This document shows, one piece after another, positions 47,861-57,404 of a stretch of DNA of 64,000 bases. The notes under the pieces were generated by a model. It saw only the letters and a program-made list of their open reading frames with translations, did no database searches and was not told the origin of the DNA. Where the stretch lies: positions 1-64,000 of the forward strand of contig NZ_RQYW01000002.1 in assembly GCF_003932895.1 (NCBI RefSeq), given 5' to 3'. Numbering within the stretch: position 1 is the first letter of the stretch; every line of letters starts with the position of its first letter. This DNA is from Leptotrichia sp. OH3620_COT-345. GTDB taxonomy: Bacteria; Fusobacteriota; Fusobacteriia; Fusobacteriales; Leptotrichiaceae. The translations under genes were made by a program, and so were the position numbers.

Positions 47861-49459
47861 TTATTTTTTTATAGATGCATTATAGAAATCTATAGGATTT
47901 CCCACAGCTTTTATTGAAACTTCTTTCAAATCAGGGTTTATAAGGTAAGCTGCTACCTGATAATAAAGCCCTGAAACATTATAATCTTCCATCAACATTT
48001 TTTCAGCTTTCTGCATTGCTTCTATTCTTGCTTTATGATCGTTGCTTGCTTGAGCAAATGCAACTAATTTATCATATTCAGGATTTGAATATCTTGAAAC
48101 GTTCAGACCCGTACCCGTAAGGAACAGCTCCATATATGTCATCGCGTCTGCATAATCAGGTCCCCACGCATATCTTATTATTTCGTAGTTTCCTTCGTTT
48201 CCTCTGGATAATCTTTCCTTATATGTTATTATTTCAACATTTATATCTATACCCAATTTTTCTTTCCATTGAGACTGATAAAATTCACTTTCTTTTTTTC
48301 CTGTCCCTTTTTCATCGGCAGTTAATGTCAATTTTACCTGATCAGGAGTAATCCCCAATTCTTTTAATCCTTCTTCAAAAAGTTTTTTTACATCCAAGTC
48401 TTTATACTGTGCATAAAGGTCACCTAATTCATCTCTGAAATCTCCTGAAACACCAGGCATCCCGTTTGCAACTATTCCTGAAGCTTTTACCCCTCCGTCA
48501 TTTAAAATATCTTTGACAAGAGCATCTCTGTTTATGGCAAGAGATAGTGCCTGTCTTATTTTTTTATTTTTCAATATCGGATTCTTCTGATTAAATGCCA
48601 GATAATAAACTCTTCCATCAGGAACTTTACGCAGTTCCGGCTTACCTTCAAATGAAATTATTTTTTCCACTGAAATTCTTGTCAAATCCAATTCTTTATT
48701 TTCAAACAGATTTGTCGCTGCTTCAAAATCAGTCACCATCATTGCTGTTAAAGTATCAATTTTGATATTATCTTTATTCCAGTAATTAGAATTTTTTTCC
48801 ATTACCACTCTATTGTCATGTATCCATTCTTTCATTGTATATGGACCATTGTATATGGATTTATCCGCTTCTGTAGCATATTTATCCTTATATTCGGTTA
48901 TAGCTTTTTCATTTAACGGAAAATAAATAGGCATTATGAGTGTTTTACCAAAATATGCGGCCGGTTTCGACAATGTTATTTCAAGTGTATAATCATCTTT
49001 CACTTTTATTCCCACACTGTTAAAATCTTTGGTTTTCCCCATATTATAATCTTCAGCCCCTTGAATATAATACATTATAAAAGCATATTCAGCTGCAGTG
49101 GCAGGTTCCAGACCTCTTTTCATTCCTCTGAAATAATCATAAGCATTAACTGTATCCCCATTTGACCATTTCATTCCCTGTCTTATTTTAAAGGTCCAGA
49201 TTTTTCCATCTTCAGAAATATCCCAGCTTTCAGCTCCTGCAGGAACAATTTCACTTTTTTCATTTAATCTTACCAGACCTTCATAAAGCATACCGGATAC
49301 CATAAATCCTCCCATATCCGTCAACAGTTGAGGATCAAGTGAAGCAGGCTCAGCTTCCATATTAAAAGAAACTGAATTTCCACTCATTTTTTTTCCTTGA
49401 TTTTCCCCGCATGATACGACTAAAATCATCCCTACTAAAAACAACAATATTTTTTTCAT
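47861..49459 (-). CDS. oppA: oligopeptide ABC transporter substrate-binding lipoprotein (OppA-type, copy 1)
   Basis: 532 residues; lipobox VVSCGE; SBP_bac_5 domain with EAEPASLDPQLLTDMGG, WTFKIRQGMKWSNGDTVNA and YNGPYTMKEWIHDNRVVMEKN. It is the first of the linked binding-protein genes downstream of oppBCDF, preceded by a strong AGGAGGGAAGG site. It is the most divergent copy, for example in its YRVAW-like centre (IIRYAWGPDYADAMTYMELF). The gene symbol is by best analogy; any of the four may serve the OppBCDF permease. Confidence 0.9.
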   Translation of the reverse strand: MKKILLFLVGMILVVSCGENQGKKMSGNSVSFNMEAEPASLDPQLLTDMGGFMVSGMLYEGLVRLNEKSEIVPAGAESWDISEDGKIWTFKIRQGMKWSNGDTVNAYDYFRGMKRGLEPATAAEYAFIMYYIQGAEDYNMGKTKDFNSVGIKVKDDYTLEITLSKPAAYFGKTLIMPIYFPLNEKAITEYKDKYATEADKSIYNGPYTMKEWIHDNRVVMEKNSNYWNKDNIKIDTLTAMMVTDFEAATNLFENKELDLTRISVEKIISFEGKPELRKVPDGRVYYLAFNQKNPILKNKKIRQALSLAINRDALVKDILNDGGVKASGIVANGMPGVSGDFRDELGDLYAQYKDLDVKKLFEEGLKELGITPDQVKLTLTADEKGTGKKESEFYQSQWKEKLGIDINVEIITYKERLSRGNEGNYEIIRYAWGPDYADAMTYMELFLTGTGLNVSRYSNPEYDKLVAFAQASNDHKARIEAMQKAEKMLMEDYNVSGLYYQVAAYLINPDLKEVSIKAVGNPIDFYNASIKK

Positions 49460-49748
49460 AATTCCTTCCCTCCTACATAATAATTGTTCTACAATTTACA
49501 CTTAACTTTTAATTTATAATACTGTATCTCTGATATAATTATTATATATTTTTTCAATTATTTATACAATTATTTATTATTTATATAATGATTAGTTTTA
49601 TAAATGGTAATTTTTTTATTTATCTGTTATAATAATAAAAAGAATTATCCCGAATCATTTAAATAGGGTCTTTCCGATTTTAATACCTAAATTGAAATTT
49701 AGATATTAAAAACCGGTATTCTCCCATCTGAAATAATTCATCTTTTAT

Positions 49749-50147
49749 TTATTTTTTTGCTTCCTTAATGTCTTCAGCTAAAGTTTTTCCTGAAATAAAA
49801 AGTATTTTTGATAAATTTTCTACTTTTATATAGTTCCTTGTATTTATAATATATTCCATTGTATATTGTATTCTTTCTTCTGAAGTAACAGGTAGTGTAT
49901 TACTCTTTTTGAATAAATTTATATCTGAAAATTTTTCTCTGTCATATATTTTCAAAATATAATCTTATCCCGATTTTGAAATTATAATTGCTCCGCTTTT
50001 TTCAAAAATTTCATTTAACTCTTTTAACGGTTTTCTTACTCTTTTACTGCTTATATTCAGCTTTTTAGATAAATTTTCAGCAGTTTTATATTTATCTTCT
50101 GATAATAAATCAAATATTTTCCTTATTCTACTGTCCAAAATATCCAA
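49749..50147 (-). pseudogene. truncated BglG/PRD-type regulator with an in-frame stop
   Basis: Two consecutive segments in the same frame (50147-49965 and 49955-49749) are separated by a single TAA. The first is a winged HTH_11-like domain: RIRKIFDLLSEDKYKTAENL, SKKLNISSKRVRKPLKELN, IIISKSG. The second matches the next part of BglG-type regulators (TSEERIQYTMEYIINTRNYI, ISGKTLAEDIKEAKK). Intact relatives usually read SGKGY where this has SG-stop-DY. The PRD and PTS domains that should follow are missing, so it is a dead stump. Confidence 0.7.
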
Positions 50148-50312
50148 ACTTCACTTTATATTTATCTTTTCTTATCTTAGTAATTAAAGTATAACTTTTA
50201 TTTTTAAAACATCAATTACTATTTTTTCTTTTATATTATGGCAAAAAATTTCTCCAAATATAATTTAATGTAAAAATTTGAAAAATTTTAACATCCATTT
50301 ATTTTAAAATAT

Positions 50313-50366
50313 TAAAAACCCGACAGTATATTTTATCTTTTTTGATTTAGATAAAATTTTACTATC
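50313..50366 (-). terminator. strong terminator left of oppF
   Basis: A long stem pairs CCGATAGTA-AATTTTATCT with AGATAAAAT-TACTGTCGG (one or two mismatches) and is followed by TTTTTAAT on the minus strand. It is about 240 bases beyond the oppF stop and probably ends the opp operon. A second small hairpin (50582-50600, TCGGTTTT/AAAACCGA) lies right after oppF without a T-run. The rest of 50148-50603 is AT-rich with no gene. Confidence 0.7.
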
Positions 50367-50603
50367 GGATTTTATTTACGGATTTTTTATTTTTATACAA
50401 TAAATAATATTTAAAAAATTTTAAAATAATAAATACTTACATATTATAATAAACTTTCCTAAAATCTATCTAAAATATACAACATAATAACTGTTTTAAA
50501 CATTCCAAAAATTAAAACTTATTTTCTTTTTAAAATACAACACAATATTTATTTTAAATTATAAATCAGTCTATTTTTGAATCGGTTTTACTAAAACCGA
50601 ATA

Positions 50604-51560
50604 TTATATCAGATTATGTTCCTCCAAAAAGGAAGTCTCTACAAAATGTCCCGGCCTATATTCTGTAAGTTCAGATTTTTCAGGTATAATTCCGATTTCA
50701 GAAACATCTCCCACGGGACTTCTCAAATATGATTCTTCCATTTCTATTTTTTCAGTCTTCTTATGTTCCGGATCTGCTACAGGCACTGCTGAAATAAGTG
50801 ATTTTGTATAGCTGTGTACAGGGTTGTTATAAACATCATCAGGATTTCCCAATTCTACAACTTTACCTCTATACATAACCGCCACCCTGTCAGATATATA
50901 TTTTACCATTGATAAATCATGAGCAATAAAAAGCAATGTCAAATTACGTTCTTTTTGTAAATCTTTCAAAAGATTTACCACTTGTGCCTGAATAGACACA
51001 TCAAGAGCCGAAATAGGTTCATCACATATAAGAACTTCCGGATCTACTGCAAGAGCTCTAGCTATTCCTATCCTTTGTCTCTGTCCTCCTGAAAACTCAT
51101 GCGGAAATCTGCTTGCGTGTTCTCTGTTAAGTCCGACTACTTCAAGGAGTTCATACACCTTTTCCATTCTTTCCTTTTTAGACGAAGCCAGTTTATGAAG
51201 GTCTATTCCTTCAGCTATAATATCTCCTACTGTCATTCTAGGATTAAGTGATGCCTGAGGATCCTGAAATATCATTTGAACCTTTTTAGTAAACTCTTTA
51301 TTGTTATATTCATCTGTCAGTTTCCCGTCCAATATGATTTTTCCTGCAGTTTTCGGATAAAGTATGCTCAATGTCCGTCCTAAAGTAGTTTTTCCTGAAC
51401 CTGATTCACCTACAAGACTTAAAACTTCCCCTTTATAAATATCCATTGTTATATTATCTACAGCCTTCAAAACCTGTTTTTTCTTCATAGGGAAATATTT
51501 TTTCAGATTTTTCATTTCTATCATTTTTTTTCTGTTATTTATGTCAGTCACGTTACTCAT
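50604..51560 (-). CDS. oppF: oligopeptide ABC transporter ATP-binding protein OppF
   Basis: 318 residues. Walker A GESGSGKTTLGR, signature FSGGQRQRIGIARAL, Walker B VLICDEPISALDVS and the C-terminal oligopeptide/dipeptide extension (NPVHSYTKSLISAVP). With OppD it powers peptide import through OppBC. Its start overlaps the end of oppD by eight bases, so translation is coupled. Confidence 0.95.
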   Translation of the reverse strand: MSNVTDINNRKKMIEMKNLKKYFPMKKKQVLKAVDNITMDIYKGEVLSLVGESGSGKTTLGRTLSILYPKTAGKIILDGKLTDEYNNKEFTKKVQMIFQDPQASLNPRMTVGDIIAEGIDLHKLASSKKERMEKVYELLEVVGLNREHASRFPHEFSGGQRQRIGIARALAVDPEVLICDEPISALDVSIQAQVVNLLKDLQKERNLTLLFIAHDLSMVKYISDRVAVMYRGKVVELGNPDDVYNNPVHSYTKSLISAVPVADPEHKKTEKIEMEESYLRSPVGDVSEIGIIPEKSELTEYRPGHFVETSFLEEHNLI

Positions 51561-52584
51561 CCCCCTTTTTCCTATTTACATTATTAAAAGGAGTGTTAAT
51601 CTCCGGTGCTCCGTCAACATATAACCACGATTTTACAAAATGATCATTTCCCATATTTATCATAGGCGGTTTTCTCTCATAATCAATTTTCATTGCATAC
51701 TCGGACCTCGGTGCAAAAGGGTCTCCCGCAGGAGGTTTTAACAAATCAGGAGGTGTTCCGGGTATAGACTCCAACTTTTCATTGCTTTTCATATCAAGTC
51801 TCGGAAGCGATTTTAAAAGTCCCCATGTATAAGGATGTTTCGGATTTTTAAACAATTCCTTAACAGGAGCTTCTTCCAACTTTTCTCCCGCATACATTAC
51901 CACTACTCTGTCGGCTGTTTCAGCAACAACTCCAAGATCATGAGTTATAAGTATTACTCCTATGTTCAGTTCTTTTTTCAGATTATTTATCAATTCCAGA
52001 ATTTGTGCCTGTATTGTAACATCCAGTGCCGTCGTCGGCTCGTCACATATTAATAAATCGGGTTCACATGATAATGCAATTGCAATAACCGCTCTTTGTC
52101 TCATTCCTCCTGAAAACTCATGAGGATACTGGTTGAATCTTTCTTTAGGTTTAGGTATTCCTACTTTTTCCAACATATCTATAGCCTGTTTTCTTGCTTC
52201 GGATTTACTTACTTTTTTATGTATCAAAATACCTTCCATTATCTGCTTTCCGACTTTTATTGTAGGATTCAGGGAAGTCATAGGATCCTGAAATATCATT
52301 CCTATTTTTCCTCCTCTTAGTTGTCTCATTCTTTCATCTGAAACTTTTACGAGATCCTCTCCTTCAAATAAAATTTCTCCGCTTTTTATTTCTCCCGGCG
52401 GCATAGGTATCAGTTTCATGACAGTCTGCACGGTAACAGATTTTCCTGAGCCTGATTCTCCTACTATTGCCAATGTTTCTCCTCTATTTACTGAAAAACT
52501 TATATTTCTAAGTGCTTTTACTTCTCCTGCATAAGTATTGAAAGAAACACTTAAATTTTTTACTTCTAAAATTTTTTCATTCAT
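51553..52584 (-). CDS. oppD: oligopeptide ABC transporter ATP-binding protein OppD
   Basis: 343 residues. Walker A GESGSGKSVTVQ, signature FSGGMRQRAVIAIAL, Walker B LLICDEPTTALDVT, and a C-terminal OppD-type region (KHPYTWGLLKSLPRLD; PPAGDPFAPRSEYAMK), which in relatives can carry an iron-sulfur cluster; only some of the usual Cys residues are evident here. It lies 37 bases after oppC. Confidence 0.95.
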   Translation of the reverse strand: MNEKILEVKNLSVSFNTYAGEVKALRNISFSVNRGETLAIVGESGSGKSVTVQTVMKLIPMPPGEIKSGEILFEGEDLVKVSDERMRQLRGGKIGMIFQDPMTSLNPTIKVGKQIMEGILIHKKVSKSEARKQAIDMLEKVGIPKPKERFNQYPHEFSGGMRQRAVIAIALSCEPDLLICDEPTTALDVTIQAQILELINNLKKELNIGVILITHDLGVVAETADRVVVMYAGEKLEEAPVKELFKNPKHPYTWGLLKSLPRLDMKSNEKLESIPGTPPDLLKPPAGDPFAPRSEYAMKIDYERKPPMINMGNDHFVKSWLYVDGAPEINTPFNNVNRKKGDE

Positions 52585-52621
52585 TTTTTTCTCCTGATAT
52601 TCTTTAATTATCTTTTTAAAC

Positions 52622-53581
52622 TTATGATCTCAGCTTCGGATTCAACGCATCGTTCAGTGCATCTCCCACTATATTAAATGCCAGTGTTATCAAAGAGATA
52701 ACAACAGCAGGTATTATAAAGAGATACGGATATGAATCCATATTTGTAAATCCATCAAATACTAGATTTCCTAATGAAGCCTGCGGTATAGGTACTCCAA
52801 GTCCGATAAAACTCAAAAACGCCTCTGTAAATATAATATTAGGTATATCAGTTGTCAACCTTATAATTATTACACTTAATGTATTCGGTATAAGATGTTT
52901 TAAAGTAATCCAGAAAAAGTTTCCTCCCAATGATTTTGAAGCTAAAACAAATTCACTTTCCTTTATTTTTAAAACTTCTCCTCTTACAAGTAAAGAATAA
53001 CCGACCCATCTTGTCAGGGACATTGCTATAATAATAGTCTTAACACTATTCCCCATTACTACCATTAATAATATTATATAAATCATTGAAGGTATAATCA
53101 TAATAATTTCAACTATTCTTGTCATTACACTGTCTACAATTCCTCCGAAATAAGCGGATACAGCTCCATAAACAGTTCCGAAAACAACACAGATTATTGC
53201 TGTTATTATTGACAGTTGCATTGATATTCTTATTCCTTGAGAAAGTCTCGCAAAAAGATCCCTCCCAAGGTTATCTGTCCCCAGATAGTGACCTGTCGCT
53301 ATTCCTTTCATAGGACTTAAAAATTTTATTGATAAATCCTGTGCCCTGTATGAATACTTTGTCAACATCTGTCCGAATACTGCCAGAAACAGAAATATTC
53401 CCATTATCCCTAAAAATGTCAATGCAAGTTTATTTTTCTTGAATCTTCTCCATCCGTCCTGCCAGAAAGTCAAACTCGGTTTATAAATTACTTCACTTTG
53501 AGCCGTATCAGGTCCGATAATTTCAAAATCGTCACCCACAGGTAAATACTCTTCCATATTTTCAGTTACTTTATCCGTCAT
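52622..53581 (-). CDS. oppC: oligopeptide ABC transporter permease OppC
   Basis: 319 residues with an N-terminal cytosolic tail, the OppC_N helix (about 54-75) and a five-helix permease core. The EAA-type loop is seen in EFVLASKSLGGNFFWITLKHLIPN. Signatures HYLGTDNLGRDLFARL and ISFIGLGVPIPQASLGN are typical of DppC/OppC. It begins directly at the end of oppB. Confidence 0.95.
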   Translation of the reverse strand: MTDKVTENMEEYLPVGDDFEIIGPDTAQSEVIYKPSLTFWQDGWRRFKKNKLALTFLGIMGIFLFLAVFGQMLTKYSYRAQDLSIKFLSPMKGIATGHYLGTDNLGRDLFARLSQGIRISMQLSIITAIICVVFGTVYGAVSAYFGGIVDSVMTRIVEIIMIIPSMIYIILLMVVMGNSVKTIIIAMSLTRWVGYSLLVRGEVLKIKESEFVLASKSLGGNFFWITLKHLIPNTLSVIIIRLTTDIPNIIFTEAFLSFIGLGVPIPQASLGNLVFDGFTNMDSYPYLFIIPAVVISLITLAFNIVGDALNDALNPKLRS

Positions 53582-54559
53582 TTACGCTTCATCTCCTTTC
53601 CCGAGCTTGATTTTCGGATCAACCATTGCATATACTATATCCATAATTATCATCATTCCTATTAAAAATGCAGCATAAAACACAGTTACTCCAAGAACCA
53701 TAGTATAATCCCTGTCATTTATACTTTGAATATAATATTTCCCCAGCCCCGGAATTGTAAATGCCTTTTCTATTACAAATGAACCCGTCAATACTGCTGC
53801 AATAGTAGGTCCCATTATTGTAACTATAGGCAAAATGGCATTTCTTAAAGCATGTTTCCAGACTATATTACGAGGCTTGACCCCTTTGGCTATAGCGAGC
53901 CTTATATAATCCTGTCCCATAACTTCTATCATTTTATCTCTTAAAAGTCTTGCTATCAATGCGACTGTATAAAGTCCCAAAGCTATGACAGGCAATATTT
54001 TCTTTTCAGGCTTATCCCATCCTGACAACAGTATTCTTACAAAAGGTAAATTAAACTTATCAATAAGAATTCTATTATGCACATCTACAAAGTATTTTTG
54101 CATAAGTCCTGCAAGGACAAAACTCGGGACGGATATCCCTATGACCGCTATTACCATAGCAATCTTATCCTGATATTTCCCCCTATTCAATGCTGCAATT
54201 ACTCCCAGCGGTAATCCTAAACATAATGCAAATATTATTGATCTCATTCCCAAATCAGCAGATACCGGAAAACTTTGGGCTATAGCTTCATTTACAGTTC
54301 TTCCTCTGATTTTCATTGATAATCCTAAGTCTCCTTTGGCAACACTTTTCAGATATTCCACATATTGAACTCCCAAAGGTTTATCCAGATGATATTTTGC
54401 CATTAAATTTTCTTTAATTTTCGGAGGGATTGCCTTTTCACTTTGAAACGGATCTCCCGGTAACAAATGCAAAAGAAAAAATGTGATTGTTATTACAAGC
54501 CATAATGTCACAAGTCCCATTGCTATTCTGTTTACCAAAAATTTTAAAACGTTTTTCAT
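53582..54559 (-). CDS. oppB: oligopeptide ABC transporter permease OppB
   Basis: 325 residues, six membrane helices. LLHLLPGDPF near residue 30, DYIRLAIAKGVKPRNIVWKH (EAA loop) and VIEKAFTIPGLGKYYIQSI are the OppB/DppB hallmarks. It is the first gene of oppBCDF, with an AGGGAAAGGAAG ribosome site, and is divergent from pepF. Confidence 0.95.
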   Translation of the reverse strand: MKNVLKFLVNRIAMGLVTLWLVITITFFLLHLLPGDPFQSEKAIPPKIKENLMAKYHLDKPLGVQYVEYLKSVAKGDLGLSMKIRGRTVNEAIAQSFPVSADLGMRSIIFALCLGLPLGVIAALNRGKYQDKIAMVIAVIGISVPSFVLAGLMQKYFVDVHNRILIDKFNLPFVRILLSGWDKPEKKILPVIALGLYTVALIARLLRDKMIEVMGQDYIRLAIAKGVKPRNIVWKHALRNAILPIVTIMGPTIAAVLTGSFVIEKAFTIPGLGKYYIQSINDRDYTMVLGVTVFYAAFLIGMMIIMDIVYAMVDPKIKLGKGDEA

Positions 54560-54593
54560 TTTTCTTCCTTTCCCTGTTTATTTTATATATATT

Positions 54594-54623
54594 ATTATAT
54601 TACAATTCATTTTACTTTTGCAA
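54594..54623 (-). promoter_or_regulatory. promoter of the oppBCDF operon
   Basis: On the minus strand TTGCAA (54618-54623) and TATAAT (54594-54599) are spaced by 18 bases, about 35 bases before the oppB start. Confidence 0.55.
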
Positions 54624-54738
54624 GTTATTCTATCCTTATCCCCTCATATATTTTTCTTATTGTTATATATATAAATATAATTTTTCAATATTTTCGTTGT
54701 TTTCCTGTCATTTTCAGCGATCAAATCATAATTATTTA

Positions 54739-54767
54739 TTGTAATATACTGTTAAATTATGTATAAT
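54739..54767 (+). promoter_or_regulatory. promoter of pepF
   Basis: TTGTAA (54739-54744) and TATAAT (54762-54767) are spaced by exactly 17 bases. The start codon is 42 bases downstream. Confidence 0.65.
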
Positions 54768-54809
54768 GAAATCAGATAAACCAATTAAACTTAAATGGAA
54801 AGGAGATGT

Positions 54810-56534
54810 ATGAATTTAATCCGTTCATACACAAATATTATGAATTTTAACGATTACAAATATGAAAGAGTTGAAATTGAACCTGTAAAAAAACAGTTTC
54901 ATGAACTGATTGAAAAATTTAAAAATTCTTCTACAGTTGATGGGCAGTGTAAATATATGAATGAAATTATTTCTCTTAGAAACCATATAGATACTATGAC
55001 TACCCTTGTTTCAATCAGACACAGCATTGATACTACAGATAAGTTTTATGACGAGGAAAATGAATACTGCGATGAAATAAATCCTATTTTATTCGGTTTT
55101 GTAACGGATTTCTACAAGGCACTTACAACATCAAAATTCAGAGCCGAACTTGAAAAAAAATACGGAAAATTTCTGTTCAATTTGGCTGAATGTTCATTAA
55201 AAACCTTCAATGAAAACATTATTCCTGATTTACAGGAGGAAAACAAACTGTCAAGTAAATATGACAAGTTAATTGCAAGTGCAAAAATTTTATTTGACGG
55301 AGAAGAAAGAAACCTTTCTCAAATGGTTCCTTATACTCAATCCAAAGACAGAAATATAAGAAAAAATGCAGCTAAAAAAGTTGCCGAATTTTTTGCCGAA
55401 AACAGAGATGAATTTGACAATATATACGATTCTCTCGTAAAGGTAAGAACTGAAATCGCTAAAAAACTCGGATTTAAAAACTTTGTGGAATTGGCATATG
55501 CAAGACTTTCGAGACTTGAGTACAATCCTGAGATGGTTGCTTCATATCGTAAACAAGTTTATGATAATATTGTTCCTCTCCATTCGGAATTAAGAAACAG
55601 ACAAGCTAAAAGACTCGGACTTGATAAGCTGAATTTCTATGACGAACCGATAAAATTCAACTCAGGAAATGCCAACCCTCACGGCGAACCCGAATGGATT
55701 TTAAATCATGGAAAAACCATGTATCACGAACTTTCTAAAGAAACTGACGAATTTTTCACTTTTATGACTGAAAATAATCTCCTTGATCTTCTTTCAAAAA
55801 AAGGAAAAATGAGCGGAGGATATTGCACATATATACCTAATTACAAATCACCGTTTATATTTGCAAACTTTAATGGAACGGCACATGATGTGGATGTGCT
55901 TACTCATGAGGCGGGACATGCTTTCCAAGTTTACGAGAGCAGAAAATATGAAATTCCTGAATACTTATGGCCAAGTTATGAAGCTTGTGAAATACATTCA
56001 ATGAGCATGGAATTTCTTACATGGCCATGGATGAATTTATTTTTTGAAAATGATACCGACAAGTACAAATTTATCCATCTTTCTGAAGCCCTCCTATTTA
56101 TACCATACGGAGTTACAGTGGACGAATTTCAGCATTGGGTATATGAAAATCCTGAAGTTACTCCTGAAGAAAGAAGAAAAAAATGGATTGAAACAGAAAA
56201 AAAATATCTACCTACAAGAAATTACGGAGAAATTGAAGAACTGAAAGAAGGTATATTCTGGTTCAGACAAGGACACATTTTTGGAAGTCCGTTTTACTAC
56301 ATTGATTATACACTTGCACAAGTGTGTGCTTTCCAGTTTTGGATTAAATCAAGAGAAAATAGGGAAAAAGCATGGGAAAAATATTTGCATTTGTGTAGAC
56401 TGGGCGGAAGTAAACCTTTCCTTGAATTACTTAAAGAAGTTGACTTAAAAAATCCTTTCATTGATGGAACTATAGCTTCAATTATTCCCGAAATAAGAAA
56501 ATTTCTTGACAATATTGATGATATGAAATTATAA
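54810..56534 (+). CDS. pepF: M3-family oligoendopeptidase (PepF-like)
   Basis: The start is ATG 54810, behind AAAGGAG; the ATG at 54795 precedes that site. 574 residues. The zinc motif HEAGHAFQVYES is at about residue 366, with the third ligand Glu in EIHSMSMEF downstream. The N-terminal helical part and the C-terminal FIDGTIASIIPEI region fit the oligoendopeptidase F branch of M3 peptidases. It degrades imported oligopeptides in the cytoplasm and lies divergent to oppBCDF, so import and breakdown are genetically linked. Confidence 0.93.
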   Translation: MNLIRSYTNIMNFNDYKYERVEIEPVKKQFHELIEKFKNSSTVDGQCKYMNEIISLRNHIDTMTTLVSIRHSIDTTDKFYDEENEYCDEINPILFGFVTDFYKALTTSKFRAELEKKYGKFLFNLAECSLKTFNENIIPDLQEENKLSSKYDKLIASAKILFDGEERNLSQMVPYTQSKDRNIRKNAAKKVAEFFAENRDEFDNIYDSLVKVRTEIAKKLGFKNFVELAYARLSRLEYNPEMVASYRKQVYDNIVPLHSELRNRQAKRLGLDKLNFYDEPIKFNSGNANPHGEPEWILNHGKTMYHELSKETDEFFTFMTENNLLDLLSKKGKMSGGYCTYIPNYKSPFIFANFNGTAHDVDVLTHEAGHAFQVYESRKYEIPEYLWPSYEACEIHSMSMEFLTWPWMNLFFENDTDKYKFIHLSEALLFIPYGVTVDEFQHWVYENPEVTPEERRKKWIETEKKYLPTRNYGEIEELKEGIFWFRQGHIFGSPFYYIDYTLAQVCAFQFWIKSRENREKAWEKYLHLCRLGGSKPFLELLKEVDLKNPFIDGTIASIIPEIRKFLDNIDDMKL

Positions 56535-56720
56535 AAAATTTTTAGAAAAATTTTAAATATCAAGAAAAATTTCGACATTCAAATTATTTCGGAGAAAAAA
56601 TGTAGGAATTAAACATAAAAAAATCTTTATTTAAGTGGAGCAGTGTTCACAACTTTTTAGCGATTAAAATATTTCCGAATAGAAAATAATCCAAGTTAGA
56701 TAGTTTTTTGATACGACTTT

Positions 56721-56772
56721 TAAAAAACCCTGTAAGGCCTTAATTATTAAAGCTTTATAGGGTTTTTCTTTC
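56721..56772. terminator. bidirectional terminator between pepF and the MliC-like gene
   Basis: AAAAAACCCTGTAAGGCCTTAAT pairs with an A/T-rich AAAGCTTTATAGGGTTTTT arm; several mismatches, but a strong base, with T-runs on both strands. It serves two converging genes. Confidence 0.7.
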
Positions 56773-56787
56773 CATTAATTAAAAAAT

Positions 56788-57243
56788 TTACTCCGTTACT
56801 TTACAAACTATATCTTTTGATTTTGCAGAAGCTTTATAAACAGCTTCATCACCTTTCATATGTATTGACAATCCTTTAGAATCTTTATACAATTCTCCGC
56901 TTCCCGAAACTGCCCTTTTTAGCTGATGAGTCCCTGTTCCGTTAGTTAATGCAACTTCCTCACCGCCAGCCATACTTTCAACCATTACTGTAATCTTCCC
57001 ACAAGTATATGTCTTTTTCATACTTTCTGTCATTTTATTCTCAGTCATTTCCATTTTATCGGTACTACTTTCAGATGTCATAGTATCGCTCATCTTATTC
57101 TCAGACATCATATTATCAGAAGATGTAACTGTTGTTGTAATATCTTTTTCCATTGCTACTGACTTCCCATTTCCACCTGATGAGCAACTTACTGCCAGTA
57201 TTGCAGAAAATAATCCCGCCATAATCTTTTTACTCATTTTCAA
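56788..57243 (-). CDS. MliC-like lysozyme-inhibitor lipoprotein
   Basis: The start is probably TTG 57243, eight bases after GAGG; GTG 57252 and ATG 57237 are alternatives. A lipobox (ILAVSCSS) is followed by a low-complexity Met/Ser/Thr/Glu-rich linker (ENKMSDTM, ENKMTESM) that may act as a tether. The C-terminal 75 residues match the MliC/PliC fold pattern: TYTCGKITVMVE, then GGEEVALTNGTG, then SGSGELYKDSKGLSIHMKGDEAVY, and a final Cys pair partner in IVCKV. MliC proteins inhibit c-type lysozyme and shield the cell wall from host enzymes. Confidence 0.7.
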   Translation of the reverse strand: MKMSKKIMAGLFSAILAVSCSSGGNGKSVAMEKDITTTVTSSDNMMSENKMSDTMTSESSTDKMEMTENKMTESMKKTYTCGKITVMVESMAGGEEVALTNGTGTHQLKRAVSGSGELYKDSKGLSIHMKGDEAVYKASAKSKDIVCKVTE

Positions 57244-57404
57244 TAAAATCACCTCTTTTCTAAGTTTTTTATTACAAATAATTTATACCCTTTTTTTCTT
57301 TTATCTATTTTTGTATTTTCATATAGATTATATAAACTTATCTTATAAAAAAATTAGTCTTAAAGAGGTAAAAATACTTTTAAAATATTAATTTTATCTT
57401 ATTT

